Source: Bradyrhizobium diazoefficiens (GTDB taxonomy: Bacteria > Pseudomonadota > Alphaproteobacteria > Rhizobiales > Xanthobacteraceae). Taken from it: DNA of 64,000 nt. The notes beneath the pieces were generated by a model that was not told the origin of the DNA, did not search any database, and saw nothing but the letters and a program-made list of their open reading frames with translations. The stretch covers positions 4,368,501 through 4,432,500 of the forward strand of contig NZ_CP067102.1 in assembly GCF_016616885.1 (NCBI RefSeq), read 5' to 3'. A program made the translations under genes and the position numbers. Position 1 is the first letter of the stretch; the number at the start of each line of letters is the position of its first letter. This document shows positions 43,902 to 53,660 of this stretch, in pieces.

Positions 43902-44528
43902 ATGAAGATAACCGACCGCGACGTGCTGCTGGTGATCGACGTGCAGAACGATTTCTGCACGGGTGGGGCGCTCGCTGTTCCCGGCGGAGAGAAGGTCGTC
44001 CCCGCCATCAACCGGATCGCCCAAAAATTCGCCAATGTGGTGCTGACGCAGGACTGGCATCCGGGCGACCACATCTCCTTCGCGCCGAACCATGCAGGCC
44101 GCCAGCCGTTCCAGACCATCGAGCTCGATTACGGCACCCAGGTGCTCTGGCCGACGCATTGCGTGCAAGGTACGGCCGGCGCCGAATTCCATCGGGAGCT
44201 CGAGGTCACCCACGCAAACCTTGTGGTCCGGAAAGGCTTTCGCCGCGGCATCGATTCCTACTCGGCGCTGTTCGAGAACGACCACAAGACGCCGACCGGC
44301 CTGCTCGGCTATCTCCGGGAACGCGAGCTGAAGACGGTTTTCGTCGCCGGCCTGGCGCTCGATTTCTGCGTCCGCTTTTCCGCGGAGGATGCGCGCAAGG
44401 CGGGGTTCGAGGTTGCCGTGATCGAGGATGCCTGCCGTGGCATCGACCTCGACGGCTCGGTCGCAGCGACCCATCACAGCTTGAGGGAGCTCGGTATTTC
44501 CATCGTCAGCCTGGAGGCGTTCCTGTGA
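43902..44528 (+). CDS. pncA: Nicotinamidase PncA
   Basis: This hydrolase converts nicotinamide to nicotinate and ammonia for NAD salvage. The catalytic Asp is in LLVIDVQNDF (Asp13), the Lys in LVVRKGF and the Cys in VAGLALDFCVRFSA; the metal ligands are in TQDWHPGDHISF. The 208-residue length is normal. The ATG at 43902 has GAGG 7 bases upstream. Only 1.2 kb separates it from nadE, the last step of NAD synthesis, with a PhaC-like gene between. Confidence 0.93.
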   Translation: MKITDRDVLLVIDVQNDFCTGGALAVPGGEKVVPAINRIAQKFANVVLTQDWHPGDHISFAPNHAGRQPFQTIELDYGTQVLWPTHCVQGTAGAEFHRELEVTHANLVVRKGFRRGIDSYSALFENDHKTPTGLLGYLRERELKTVFVAGLALDFCVRFSAEDARKAGFEVAVIEDACRGIDLDGSVAATHHSLRELGISIVSLEAFL

Positions 44529-44541
44529 GGATCACGCGGTA

Positions 44542-45657
44542 ATGGTGGAGCGGACCGGCCAGCAGCCCGGCGAAGCGGGCCGTGGTCCCGACGTCCCTAT
44601 GCTGTGGCCTTTTGCGGCGGCACGGCTCGCCATGGACGCCTGCTTCTGGTGGCTGGAGCGCGGCCCGGCGGAGCAGGGCGAGGGCGAACTCCCCTGGACC
44701 ACGCCCGGGACCACGGCGCTGGAATTGGCCACAATGCGGCTGCGCGATTGTTCGCGGACGCGATCCGGTCAACCGGCCCTGGTCTGCGCGCCATACGCGC
44801 TGCATCGGGCCCTGATCGCCGATTTCGCACCCGGCCACAGCGTGGTGCAGTCGCTGCAACAGGGCGGCGTCGAACGGATCTATCTCACCGACTGGCGCTC
44901 TGCCACGCCGGACATGCGCTATCTCTCGATCGACAGCTATCTCGGCGATCTCAACGTGGCCGTCGACGAGATCGGCGACCCGGTCGATCTCGTCGGGCTC
45001 TGCCAGGGCGGCTGGCTCTCGCTGCTCTATGCGGCCCGCTTTCCGGCCAAGGTGCGCCGGCTGGTGTTAGCAGGTGCGCCGGTCGACCTCTCGGTCGAGT
45101 CGAGGCTGTCGCAGCTCGCCCGCAACGCGCCCGAGATCGTCTACGACCAGCTCGTCGCGCGCGGCGGCGGCAATGTCAGCGGCGAGGAGATGCTGCATGT
45201 CTGGTCCAAGGCGCCAAGCCGTGACGACATGGCGGCGGCGTTGCAGAAAGCCCTCTCTGACGAGGAGAGCGCGGCCCTGCTCGCGCGCTTCGACCGCTGG
45301 AACACCGAAACGCTCAATCTGCCGGGCACCTACTATCTCCAGATCGTCAACTGGATCTTTCGAGAGAACCGCATCGCATCAGGCAATTTCACGGCGCTCG
45401 GCCGCGAAATCGACCTGAAGGACGTCAAGTCGCCCACCTTCCTGCTGGCCGGGCTCGATGACGAGGTCGTGCCGGCTACGCAGGCGCTCGCGACCGCCAG
45501 CCTCATCGGCACGCCGCCGGCCTTCGTCGCAGCGGCCTCCGAGCCCAGCAACCATCTCGGCCTGTTCATGGGCGCGCGGATTCACGCCCATGCCTGGCCC
45601 CGGATCGCGGAATGGCTGCGCAACGACCTCTCCAGTGTGCTGGCGCGCAGCGCCTGA
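44542..45657 (+). CDS. PhaC-like alpha/beta hydrolase (short, polyhydroxyalkanoate synthase-related)
   Basis: The 371-residue alpha/beta-fold protein has the PhaC-type lipase box GLCQGGW (G-x-C-x-G-G, nucleophile Cys) near residue 154. The Asp is in FLLAGLDDEVVPATQ and the His in EPSNHLGLFMG. Class I PhaC proteins are about 590 residues; this length is nearer class III or intracellular depolymerase-type proteins, and no phaE/phaR partner is adjacent. It may be a diverged PHA synthase, a depolymerase or a lipase-like esterase. It sits 13 bp after pncA. Confidence 0.7.
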   Translation: MVERTGQQPGEAGRGPDVPMLWPFAAARLAMDACFWWLERGPAEQGEGELPWTTPGTTALELATMRLRDCSRTRSGQPALVCAPYALHRALIADFAPGHSVVQSLQQGGVERIYLTDWRSATPDMRYLSIDSYLGDLNVAVDEIGDPVDLVGLCQGGWLSLLYAARFPAKVRRLVLAGAPVDLSVESRLSQLARNAPEIVYDQLVARGGGNVSGEEMLHVWSKAPSRDDMAAALQKALSDEESAALLARFDRWNTETLNLPGTYYLQIVNWIFRENRIASGNFTALGREIDLKDVKSPTFLLAGLDDEVVPATQALATASLIGTPPAFVAAASEPSNHLGLFMGARIHAHAWPRIAEWLRNDLSSVLARSA

Positions 45658-45784
45658 CGGCCAGCGAAGCTGCAAATCCGTTATGCATGGTGGCGGATGG
45701 CCTGCACGGGGCCCGGTCGATGGGCTAAATAGAGTCCAGAGCCGGCCGCGGCTGGTCTGAAACGATTTAAGGGTACTGCGCTCG

Positions 45785-47818
45785 ATGAGCTTCCACTCGA
45801 TCTACGCCCACGGGTTTGCGCGCGTTGCGGCTTGCGTCACCACCTCCCATGTGGCCGATCCCGCGGCCAATGCGAGGGCGGTTGTCGCGGCGGCGAAAAA
45901 TTGCGACGCGCAATCGGTCGCGGTGGCCGTGTTTCCCGAGCTGTGTCTGTCTGGCTATGCGATCGAGGATCTCGTCAAGCAGGATCCGCTGCTCGACGCG
46001 GTCGAGCGCGGGCTCGCCTCGATCGTCGAGGCCTCCACGGCGCTGATGACCGTGCTGATCGTCGGCGCGCCGTTGCGATTTGGCAATCGCATCTACAATT
46101 GCGCCGTCGTCATTCACCGCGGCGGCATTTTAGGCGTCGTGCCCAAGAGCTATTTGCCGACCTATCGCGAATTCTACGAGGGCCGGCATTTCGCCTCTGG
46201 CGCCGGTATCGCCAGAGAGACGATCGGGTTCGGTGGGGCGCATGCACCCTTCGGGACTGACCTGCTGTTTGCGGCCGAGGACGTCCCCGGCCTCACCATC
46301 GGCGTCGAGATCTGTGAGGACATGTGGATCCCGGTGACGCCGGCGTCCGAACTGGCGCTCGCCGGCGCGAGTGTGCTGATCAATCTGTCGGGCAGCCCGA
46401 TCACGATCGGCCGGGCGCGCTCGCGCGCGCTGTTGTGCCAGTCGACTTCGGCCCGCTGCCTTGCGGCCTACGTCTATTCCGCGGCGGGGGCAGGGGAATC
46501 CACCACCGATCTCGCCTGGGATGGCCAAACTGCGATCTATGAGAACGGGGTGCTGCTGGCCGAAGGCGAGCGGTTCCGGCAGGACGGCCAGATCACGCTC
46601 GCCGATGTCGACCTCGACCTGCTCAGGCAGGAGCGCGTGTTGATGGGCACGTTCGACGACAACCGCCGGCAGCGCGAAGGCAGCTTCCGCAAGGTGACAT
46701 TCGCCCTGAAGCCGCCGGCTGCCGACATCGGCTTCCTGCGCAAGGTCGAGCGCTTCCCATTCGTGCCGAGCGATGAAAGCCTGCTCGAGCAGGATTGCTA
46801 CGAGGCCTACAACATCCAGGTCGCAGGCCTCGTGCAGCGCATGCGCGCGACCGGCACCAAGCGTGTCGTGATCGGCGTCTCCGGCGGTCTCGATTCCACC
46901 CATGCGCTGATCGTCGCCGCCAAGGCCGTCGACCTGCTCGGCCTGCCGCGCGAAAACATCCTCGCCTACACCATGCCGGGCTTTGCCACCGGCAGCGAGA
47001 GCAAGACCAATGCGCTGGCGCTGATGCAGGCGTTGCAGACCACTTCTCAGGAGCTCGACATCCGCACCACGGCCACGCAGATGCTGAAGGACATCGGCCA
47101 TCCCTTCGGCAAGGGCGAGAAGGTCTACGATGTCACCTTCGAGAACGTGCAGGCGGGCTTGCGCACGGATTACCTGTTCCGCCTCGCCAACCAGCATGGC
47201 GGCATCGTCATCGGCACCGGCGACCTCTCCGAGCTCGCGCTCGGCTGGTGCACGTACGGCGTCGGCGACCAGATGGCGCACTATAATGTCAACGCCGGCG
47301 TGCCAAAGACGCTGATCCAGCATCTGATCCGCTGGGTGATCTCCTCGAAGCAGTTCAGCGGCGATGTGAACGGGACGCTGGCCTCGATCCTGTCGGCCGA
47401 AATCTCGCCGGAGCTGGTTCCGGTGAAGCCGGGCGAGAAGCCGCAGAGCACGGAAGCCTCGATCGGGCCCTACGAACTGCAGGATTTCAACCTGTTCTAC
47501 ACGCTGCGCTTCGGCCTGCGGCCGTCCAAGATCGCCTTCATGGCGTTTCAGGCCTGGAAGGACGTCGGGACGGGCGAATGGCCGCCGGCATTCCCAGCCG
47601 ACAAGCGCAGGGCGTATGATCTCAAGGAGATCCGTGGCTGGCTTGAGGTGTTTTTGCGCCGCTTCTTCGCCTTCAGCCAGTTCAAGCGCTCCGCGATGCC
47701 GAACGGACCGAAGGTCTCGGCCGGCGGCTCGCTGTCGCCGCGCGGCGACTGGCGTGCGCCCTCGGATTCGAGCGCTGCGGCCTGGCTGGAAGATCTCGAG
47801 CGGAACGTGCCGAAGTAA
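45785..47818 (+). CDS. nadE: Glutamine-dependent NAD+ synthetase NadE
   Basis: The 677-residue enzyme amidates nicotinate adenine dinucleotide. The N-terminal nitrilase domain (about 1-270) supplies ammonia and holds Glu in VFPELCLSGY, Lys in VPKSYLPTYREFYEGRHF and Cys in GVEICEDMWIP. The C-terminal synthetase domain (from about 350) has the ATP pyrophosphatase loop VIGVSGGLDSTHALIVAAKAV and the GTGDLSELALGWCTYG region. The long length identifies the glutamine-dependent class. A nicotinamidase gene upstream fits a NAD-salvage neighbourhood. Confidence 0.96.
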   Translation: MSFHSIYAHGFARVAACVTTSHVADPAANARAVVAAAKNCDAQSVAVAVFPELCLSGYAIEDLVKQDPLLDAVERGLASIVEASTALMTVLIVGAPLRFGNRIYNCAVVIHRGGILGVVPKSYLPTYREFYEGRHFASGAGIARETIGFGGAHAPFGTDLLFAAEDVPGLTIGVEICEDMWIPVTPASELALAGASVLINLSGSPITIGRARSRALLCQSTSARCLAAYVYSAAGAGESTTDLAWDGQTAIYENGVLLAEGERFRQDGQITLADVDLDLLRQERVLMGTFDDNRRQREGSFRKVTFALKPPAADIGFLRKVERFPFVPSDESLLEQDCYEAYNIQVAGLVQRMRATGTKRVVIGVSGGLDSTHALIVAAKAVDLLGLPRENILAYTMPGFATGSESKTNALALMQALQTTSQELDIRTTATQMLKDIGHPFGKGEKVYDVTFENVQAGLRTDYLFRLANQHGGIVIGTGDLSELALGWCTYGVGDQMAHYNVNAGVPKTLIQHLIRWVISSKQFSGDVNGTLASILSAEISPELVPVKPGEKPQSTEASIGPYELQDFNLFYTLRFGLRPSKIAFMAFQAWKDVGTGEWPPAFPADKRRAYDLKEIRGWLEVFLRRFFAFSQFKRSAMPNGPKVSAGGSLSPRGDWRAPSDSSAAAWLEDLERNVPK

Positions 47819-47840
47819 GCGAAAAGGGCCGCCCAAAACG

Positions 47841-47880
47841 ATTTCGCGCCGCGCGGCTCATACAGCCGGCGGCGCGAAAT
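47841..47880. repeat. Large intergenic hairpin A
   Basis: ATTTCGCGCCGC and GCGGCGCGAAAT form a 12-bp perfect stem, extended by CGGCT/AGCCG with one bulged base, 23 bases after nadE. The arms sum to 17 bp with a 5-base loop. No T-tract follows on the plus strand. Confidence 0.7.
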
Positions 47881-47899
47881 TGCGTTCGATGTAGAAAGC

Positions 47900-47934
47900 A
47901 CGAGGTCCGGAGTGCCTAGGAGTCCGGACCTCGT
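47900..47934. repeat. Large intergenic hairpin B
   Basis: ACGAGGTCCGGA and TCCGGACCTCGT form a perfect 12-bp stem with an 11-base loop, tandem to hairpin A. Together they could end nadE transcription or be part of a small RNA. Beyond 47935 to 48272 I see nothing else identifiable. Confidence 0.7.
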
Positions 47935-48272
47935 AACCTTGCCCCAGCCTTTGATCCCCCGCCCCAGTGGCCCCCAGCCCCGTGGTGCGCGATCAGAGGG
48001 TGATGCCCTTGGAAGGCCGCCGATCGATGTGCGCGATGTACGTGAGATCGGACTAGGACTCCATTCCGGATCACTACGGACTCGATAGCGCTTGATTTCG
48101 CGCGCGCATGCATGCGTCTGCACGCGCCGCGCTCGCCGCTGCCTGAAATCGATGCAAGCGCGGGACGGATGTCCACATCTCCACGACGCTGCAGAACCTG
48201 CATTTCACGGGCCTGTCATTGAACTGGTCTAGCGCTGCTCCCCGTCATCGCTGACGGCCAAGGGAGCAAGCC

Positions 48273-49088
48273 ATGTCGAAACCGGTGTTGGGCGCCGCAC
48301 TATCGATCAAATCGATCCCCGCTCATCGCGACTGGCTTCTGGAACGACAACGCGATCTCGAAATCCAGGATTTTTTCCGCGCCGATCTGCTCGACGGCGA
48401 CTGGCGCAGCGCCGCCACCGAAATCAAGCAGATGCTCTCAGGCCATACCGGCCGCCTCGGCATCCACGGCCCGTTCTGGGGCTTCAAGATCGACAGTCAC
48501 GATCCCATGATCCGCCAGGCCGTCACCAAGCGCCTGCTGCAGGGCCTTGATACCGCTGAATTCCTCGGCGCGACGCAGATGGTGGTGCATTCGCCGTTCA
48601 CGACCTGGGACCACAACAATCTCGATCTCTATCCGGACAACCGCAGCAACATCGTCGAGCGCGTCAAGGCGACGCTCGCCGAGGTGACCGCGCGCGCCGA
48701 AACCATCGGCTGCGAGATCGTCATCGAGAACATCGAGGACAAGGACCCGCGCGACCGCGTGCGTCTCGCCAAGGCGCTCGAAAGCAGCAAGGTCCGCGTC
48801 TCGCTCGACACCGGCCATGCCAACTACGTCCACATCTCCACGGGTGCGCCGCCGGTCGACTACTACGTCGAAACCGCCGGTGACATGTTGACGCATGTGC
48901 ACCTCCAGGACACCGACGGTTTTGCCGACCGGCATTGGGCACCGGGCGAAGGCAACATTCCGTGGGTCGCCGTGTTCCGCGCGCTGGGTCGCCTCGCGTC
49001 GAACCCGCGGCTGATCCTCGAGCTCCGCAATCACGACGATGTCCGCAAGGGTGCAGCGCATCTCGCCGCGCTGGGTCTCGCCGAATAA
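48273..49088 (+). CDS. Sugar phosphate isomerase/epimerase-like TIM-barrel protein
   Basis: The 271-residue protein belongs to the xylose-isomerase-like TIM-barrel (AP endonuclease 2) fold. Metal-binding positions are visible in GIHGPFWGF, MVVHSPF, IENIED, SLDTGHANY, THVHLQDTDG and ILELRNH. Such proteins are usually isomerases or epimerases in catabolic pathways. The gene heads a six-gene operon with a peptide-type ABC importer. That suggests it metabolises the imported compound, but the substrate is unknown. Start ATG 48273 follows AGGGAGCAAG. Confidence 0.85.
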   Translation: MSKPVLGAALSIKSIPAHRDWLLERQRDLEIQDFFRADLLDGDWRSAATEIKQMLSGHTGRLGIHGPFWGFKIDSHDPMIRQAVTKRLLQGLDTAEFLGATQMVVHSPFTTWDHNNLDLYPDNRSNIVERVKATLAEVTARAETIGCEIVIENIEDKDPRDRVRLAKALESSKVRVSLDTGHANYVHISTGAPPVDYYVETAGDMLTHVHLQDTDGFADRHWAPGEGNIPWVAVFRALGRLASNPRLILELRNHDDVRKGAAHLAALGLAE

Positions 49089-49117
49089 CCAGATCACAGC
49101 GGGCAGGGGTCATCGTC

Positions 49118-50755
49118 ATGAGCAACATCAGCCGTCGCACCATCCTGAAATCCGGCGGCGCTGCCGCCAGCACGCTGCTCCTGCCGCGCTTTGCGATCGG
49201 GCAGGCCGACAATCGTCCGTCGGTGACGATCGCCGTCCAGAAGGTCACGAACGCCAATGTGCTCGACGTGCTGCGCGAGCAGTCCAATGTCGGCGAGCGC
49301 GTATTCTTCTCCTCGATCTGGGAAGGCCTGATCTCGAAAAACTGGCGCGGCAACCTCGAGGCGGTGCCGGGCCTTGCCACCGAATGGCGTCGTATCGACG
49401 ACCAGACCGTCGAGGTGAAGCTGCGCCAAGGCGTGAAATTCCACAATGGCGACGAGCTGACGGCAGAAGACGTCGTCTTCACCTTCAGCCGCGAGCGCAT
49501 GTTCGGCGAGACCGAAGCCAAGAGCCGCTCCACCATCCAGGCGTTTGAGAAGATCCCGATGCCGAAGCCCGGCAAGGAATTGCCGCCGGATGTGCCCGCG
49601 GTCGCCCGCCGCATCTGGCCGGACCTCGTCCGCGTCGATGCCGTCGACAAGTACACGGTGCGCTTCTACAACGCGACGCCCGACGTCACGATCGAAGGAC
49701 GCCTGTCGCGCTACGGCTCCGACATCGCCAACCGCCGCGCCTGGGATGAATCCGCAAGCTATCTCGACTGGGCGCGCAAGCCGATCACCACCGGACCCTA
49801 CAAGGTCGTCGAGCTCAAGCCCGACGTCTCGTTGACGCTGGAAGCGCACGACGAATATTGGGGTGGCCGTCCGCCGCTCAAGCGCATCCGCTTCCTGGAA
49901 GTGCCGGAGGTCGCAAGCCGCATCAATGGGCTCTTGTCCGGCGAATACCAGTTCGCCTGCGACATCCCGCCGGACCAGATCGCCGGAATCGAGAAGAACG
50001 CCGCCTTCGAAGTGCAGGGCGGCACCATTCCCAATCACCGCCTGACCGTGTTCGACAAGAACCACGCCCAGCTCGCCAATCCGCAGGTGCGCCGCGCCTT
50101 CACGCACGCGATCGACCGCCAGGCCATCGTCGACAGCCTGTGGGCCGGCCGTACCCGCGTGCCGAAGGGTCTGCAGTGGGAATTTTATGGCGACATGTTC
50201 AACGCCGACTGGAGCGTGCCGGCCTACGATCCCAAGCTCGCGCAGGATCTGTTGAAGCAGGCCAACTACAAGGGCGATCCGATCCCGTACCGCCTGCTCA
50301 ACAACTACTACACCAACCAGGTCGCGACCGCGCAGGTGCTGGTCGAGATGTGGAAGTCGGTTGGCCTCAACGTCGAGATCGAGACCAAGGAAAACTGGTC
50401 GCAGATCATGGAGCGTGCGCCGACGCGTGCCGTGCGCGACTGGTCGAACTCCGCCGCCTTCAACGATCCCGTCTCCTCGCTGGTCGCCCAGCACGGTCCG
50501 AACGGCCAGCAGCAGCAGATTGGCGAGTGGACCAACGCAGAGCTGAACAAGCTCTCCGAATTCCTGGAGACCTCGACCGACCGCGCCGCGCGCAAGAAGG
50601 CGTTCCACCGCATGCTGGAGATCGCCGAGCGCGAGGACCCCGCCTACACGGTGCTGCACCAGAACGCGACCTTCACGGCCAAGCCGAAATCGATCAAGTG
50701 GAAGGCCTCGCCGGCGTTTGCGATGGATTTCCGCGCCGGCAATTTCGAGGCCTAG
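49118..50755 (+). CDS. Peptide-type ABC transporter substrate-binding protein (SBP family 5), Tat signal
   Basis: The 545-residue periplasmic protein has a twin-arginine signal (SRRTILKSGGAAASTLLLP, cleavage near IGQAD). The mature part shows the family 5 pattern WEGLISKNWRGNLEAVPGLATEW, VKLRQGVKFHNGDELTAEDVVFT and AFTHAIDRQAIVDSLWAGR. The following genes supply two ATPases and two permeases. Substrate unknown; the family covers dipeptides, oligopeptides, nickel, glutathione and oligosaccharides. The gene lies 29 bp after the isomerase-like gene. Confidence 0.92.
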   Translation: MSNISRRTILKSGGAAASTLLLPRFAIGQADNRPSVTIAVQKVTNANVLDVLREQSNVGERVFFSSIWEGLISKNWRGNLEAVPGLATEWRRIDDQTVEVKLRQGVKFHNGDELTAEDVVFTFSRERMFGETEAKSRSTIQAFEKIPMPKPGKELPPDVPAVARRIWPDLVRVDAVDKYTVRFYNATPDVTIEGRLSRYGSDIANRRAWDESASYLDWARKPITTGPYKVVELKPDVSLTLEAHDEYWGGRPPLKRIRFLEVPEVASRINGLLSGEYQFACDIPPDQIAGIEKNAAFEVQGGTIPNHRLTVFDKNHAQLANPQVRRAFTHAIDRQAIVDSLWAGRTRVPKGLQWEFYGDMFNADWSVPAYDPKLAQDLLKQANYKGDPIPYRLLNNYYTNQVATAQVLVEMWKSVGLNVEIETKENWSQIMERAPTRAVRDWSNSAAFNDPVSSLVAQHGPNGQQQQIGEWTNAELNKLSEFLETSTDRAARKKAFHRMLEIAEREDPAYTVLHQNATFTAKPKSIKWKASPAFAMDFRAGNFEA

Positions 50756-50758
50756 GCC

Positions 50759-51742
50759 GTGGCGCCGCTGGTCAGCATTCAGGGCCTCAGCGTTGCCTTC
50801 AACGGCGTGCCGGTCCTGCGCGGCGTCGATCTTACCTTGCAAAAGGGCGAGGCCTTGGGCCTCGTCGGCGAGTCCGGCTCCGGCAAGTCGGTGACCTGGC
50901 TTGCCGCGCTCGGCCTGTTGCCGCGGTACGCGAACGTCTCGGGCTCCGTGCGGCTCGACGGACGCGAGATTCTCGGTGCGCCGGCGTCCCAGCTCGACCA
51001 GGTGCGGGGCGGGCGGGTCGCGATGATCTTCCAGGATCCGGCCAGCGCGCTCAATCCGGTGCTGACCATCCGCAAGCAGCTCTGCGAGGCGCTGGCCTTG
51101 CATCGCGATCTCTCCGGCGAGGCCGTGAAGGCCGAAGCACTGCGGCTGCTCAATATCGTCGGTATTCCCGACGCGGCGCGGCGGCTGTCCGCTTATCCGC
51201 ACGAATTCTCCGGCGGCCAGGTCCAGCGCATCATGATCGCGATGGCGCTCGCCGGAAATCCCGATCTCTTGATCGCGGACGAGCCGACCACCGCACTCGA
51301 TGCGACCATCCAGGCGCAGATTCTGGAGCTGCTCTCCACCATCCGCCGCGAGATGAGCATGGCGATGGTCCTGATCAGCCACGATCTCGGCGTCGTCGCC
51401 GAGAACTGCGACCGCGTCGCTGTGATGTATGCCGGCCGCATCGTCGAGCAGGCGCCTGCCAACCAGCTCTTTGCCGATCCCGTGCACCCCTACGCGCAGG
51501 GCCTGATCGGCGCGCTGCCGCCACTTGACGGGCCGCGCCGCCGCCTCACCGCCATTCCCGGCACCGTGCCCGATCCCGCACACATGCCTGTTGGATGCGC
51601 GTTCGCGCCACGCTGTGCGCTGGCGGCCGGACCGTGCGGCCTCGCCGCGCCGACCCTCGCGCCCATCGCAAACGATCGCGCTGTTGCCTGCATCCGCGCC
51701 GAAGCCTCGCGCCGCGCGCTGCTCGGGATCGCCGCCGAATGA
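50759..51742 (+). CDS. Peptide-type ABC transporter ATP-binding protein (DppD/OppD-like)
   Basis: The 327-residue ATPase has Walker [12 protein letters not shown], the signature [19 protein letters not shown], Walker [17 protein letters not shown] and the H-loop [15 protein letters not shown]-terminal CxxxxxxxC-type region is visible in [16 protein letters not shown], the Fe-S/oligopeptide-type tail. It starts with GTG, 3 bp after the binding-protein stop. It overlaps the next ATPase by 4 nt. Confidence 0.93.
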   Translation: MAPLVSIQGLSVAFNGVPVLRGVDLTLQKGEALGLVGESGSGKSVTWLAALGLLPRYANVSGSVRLDGREILGAPASQLDQVRGGRVAMIFQDPASALNPVLTIRKQLCEALALHRDLSGEAVKAEALRLLNIVGIPDAARRLSAYPHEFSGGQVQRIMIAMALAGNPDLLIADEPTTALDATIQAQILELLSTIRREMSMAMVLISHDLGVVAENCDRVAVMYAGRIVEQAPANQLFADPVHPYAQGLIGALPPLDGPRRRLTAIPGTVPDPAHMPVGCAFAPRCALAAGPCGLAAPTLAPIANDRAVACIRAEASRRALLGIAAE

Positions 51743-52731
51743 GCGCGCCGCTCGTCGAGGTGTCCTCGATCGCGCGCAGCTATTCCATGCGCTCCGGGAT
51801 GTTCGGCCGCAGCACGGCCGTGCATGCCGTCGATGGCGTGTCGCTGAGGATTCCCAAGGGCGAGACGCTCGGCCTCGTTGGCGAGTCCGGCTCGGGCAAA
51901 TCCACCACTGGCCGTATCGTGCTCGGCCTTGAGCCGCCCGATCGCGGTGAGGTGCGGTTCGACGGCAAGCCGATGGCCGCACCGGGAACGCCGGCGTGGC
52001 GTGCACAGCGCGCCCGCATGCAGATGATCTTTCAGGACCCGCTTGGCGCGCTGGACCGGCGCCTGCCGGTCGCGGCACAAATCCGCGAGCCGCTCGACAT
52101 TCACGGCGTCGGTACGCCCGCCGAGCGCGAGGATCGCGTCCGCGAATTGCTGCGCGCGGTCGAACTGACGCCGGCGCATGGCGGGCGTTATCCGGGCGCA
52201 CTGTCCGGCGGACAGCGCCAGCGCATCGTGCTGGCACGCGCGCTGGCGATGAAGCCGGACTTCCTCGTCTGCGACGAGCCGGTCAGCGCGCTCGACGTCT
52301 CGATCCAGGCCCAGGTGGTGAATTTGCTTTGCGATCTCCAGGCGCAGCTTGGGCTCACGCTGCTGTTCATCAGCCACGATCTGCGGGTCGTCAGGCAGAT
52401 CAGCAACGTCGTCGCCGTGATGTATCTCGGCCGCATCGTCGAGATCGGCAGCGCCGATGATCTCTTTGCGCGCCCTGAGCACCCGTACACGCAGGCGCTG
52501 GTCTCGGCCTCGCCCGCGCCGGGCCGCCGCAGCGCGAGCCGCATCGTGCTGGCGGGCGATCCGCCGAACCCGGCGGCGCGGCCCCAAGGCTGCGCGTTCC
52601 ATCCGCGCTGTCCGCGCGCGATCGCACGCTGCGCAAGCGAGGTGCCGACGCTCTTCGCCGTCGGCGGTGACCGCCAGGTCGCCTGCCATCTCGTGACCGG
52701 GCCGCAGGCCGAGACGCGGGACGCGGCATGA
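51739..52731 (+). CDS. Peptide-type ABC transporter ATP-binding protein (DppF/OppF-like)
   Basis: The 330-residue ATPase partner has Walker [14 protein letters not shown], signature LSGGQRQRIVLARALAMKP, Walker B FLVCDEPVSALDVSIQ and the H-loop FISHDLRVVRQIS. The C terminus has GCAFHPRCPRAIARCA, an oligopeptide ATPase cysteine cluster. ATG 51739 overlaps the upstream stop (ATGA). It forms a heterodimer with the DppD-like protein. Confidence 0.93.
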   Translation: MSAPLVEVSSIARSYSMRSGMFGRSTAVHAVDGVSLRIPKGETLGLVGESGSGKSTTGRIVLGLEPPDRGEVRFDGKPMAAPGTPAWRAQRARMQMIFQDPLGALDRRLPVAAQIREPLDIHGVGTPAEREDRVRELLRAVELTPAHGGRYPGALSGGQRQRIVLARALAMKPDFLVCDEPVSALDVSIQAQVVNLLCDLQAQLGLTLLFISHDLRVVRQISNVVAVMYLGRIVEIGSADDLFARPEHPYTQALVSASPAPGRRSASRIVLAGDPPNPAARPQGCAFHPRCPRAIARCASEVPTLFAVGGDRQVACHLVTGPQAETRDAA

Positions 52732-53660
52732 TGGGGCGCTATTTCGCCATTCGGATCGGACGCGCGGCGCTGACGATCGTGCTCGTCGTGACTTTTGCCT
52801 TTGTCGTGCTGCGTCTCTCCGGCGATCCCGCGTTGATGATCTTGGGGCCGGAAGCGCCGCCTGAAGTCCTCGCCGCCTTCCGCAAGGCCTGGGGTCTCGA
52901 TGATCCCATCTGGTTCCAGTATCTCGATTACTTCGGCGCCATCGCCAAGGGCGAGCTCGGTCGCTCCATGCGCGACGGGCGGCCGGCGATCGAGCTGGTG
53001 CTGGAGCGGATCCCGGCGACGCTGGCGCTGACGTTGCCGGCGTTCTTTTTCAAGGTTGCGCTCGGCATTCCCGCCGGCATCTACGCCGCGCTGCATCGGG
53101 GCTCGGGAATCGACCGCGCGGTGATGATGACGGCGGTTGCCGGCTTCACTGTGCCGAGCTTTGTGCTCGCGCTGCTGCTGGTGCTGGTCTTTGCCGTGCA
53201 GCTCGGCTGGCTGCCCTCGGGGGGACAGGACAGCTGGCGCCACGCCATTTTGCCAATCGTGACGCTCAGCCTCGGCGGCGCCGCCGTGCTGGCGCGCTTC
53301 ACCCGCAGCGCCATGCTGGAGGTGCTGGGCCAGCCCTATATCCGCGCGGCCTCAGCCAAGGGCGTGCCGTGGCGCAAGGTCGTGACCTCGCATGCGCTGC
53401 CGAATGCGGCGATCCCGACCGTCACCATTCTGGGCTTCATGGTGGGTACGCTGATCGCTGGCGCGGTGGTGGTCGAGAGCGTGTTTTCCTGGCCGGGAGT
53501 GGGGCGGCTGCTCGTCGTTGCCGTCGCCAACCGCGACCTCGCCGTCGTGCAATGCATCCTGCTGCTGGTCGCGCTCACCATGGTCACGTCGAACCTGATC
53601 GTTGATTTCCTCTACGGTTTCCTCGATCCGCGCCTGCGAGCGAAGGGAGCACATGCATGA
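52728..53660 (+). CDS. Peptide-type ABC transporter permease (DppB-like)
   Basis: The 310-residue permease has six hydrophobic segments. RIGRAALTIVLVVTFAFVVLRLSGDP at the N terminus is typical of DppB/OppB. The EAA-type loop is YIRAASAKGVPWRKVVTSHALPNAAIPTV. It overlaps the previous gene by 4 nt (ATGATG; the first ATG couples with the stop). It pairs with the DppC-like permease. Confidence 0.93.
   Translation: MMGRYFAIRIGRAALTIVLVVTFAFVVLRLSGDPALMILGPEAPPEVLAAFRKAWGLDDPIWFQYLDYFGAIAKGELGRSMRDGRPAIELVLERIPATLALTLPAFFFKVALGIPAGIYAALHRGSGIDRAVMMTAVAGFTVPSFVLALLLVLVFAVQLGWLPSGGQDSWRHAILPIVTLSLGGAAVLARFTRSAMLEVLGQPYIRAASAKGVPWRKVVTSHALPNAAIPTVTILGFMVGTLIAGAVVVESVFSWPGVGRLLVVAVANRDLAVVQCILLLVALTMVTSNLIVDFLYGFLDPRLRAKGAHA

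Noticed and set aside
46130-47836. 568-codon minus-strand open frame across nadE
   Set aside because: Antisense to nadE with all its catalytic residues intact.
49094-52237. 1047-codon minus-strand open frame across the peptide ABC operon
   Set aside because: It is antisense to four well-supported genes and shows no domain pattern.
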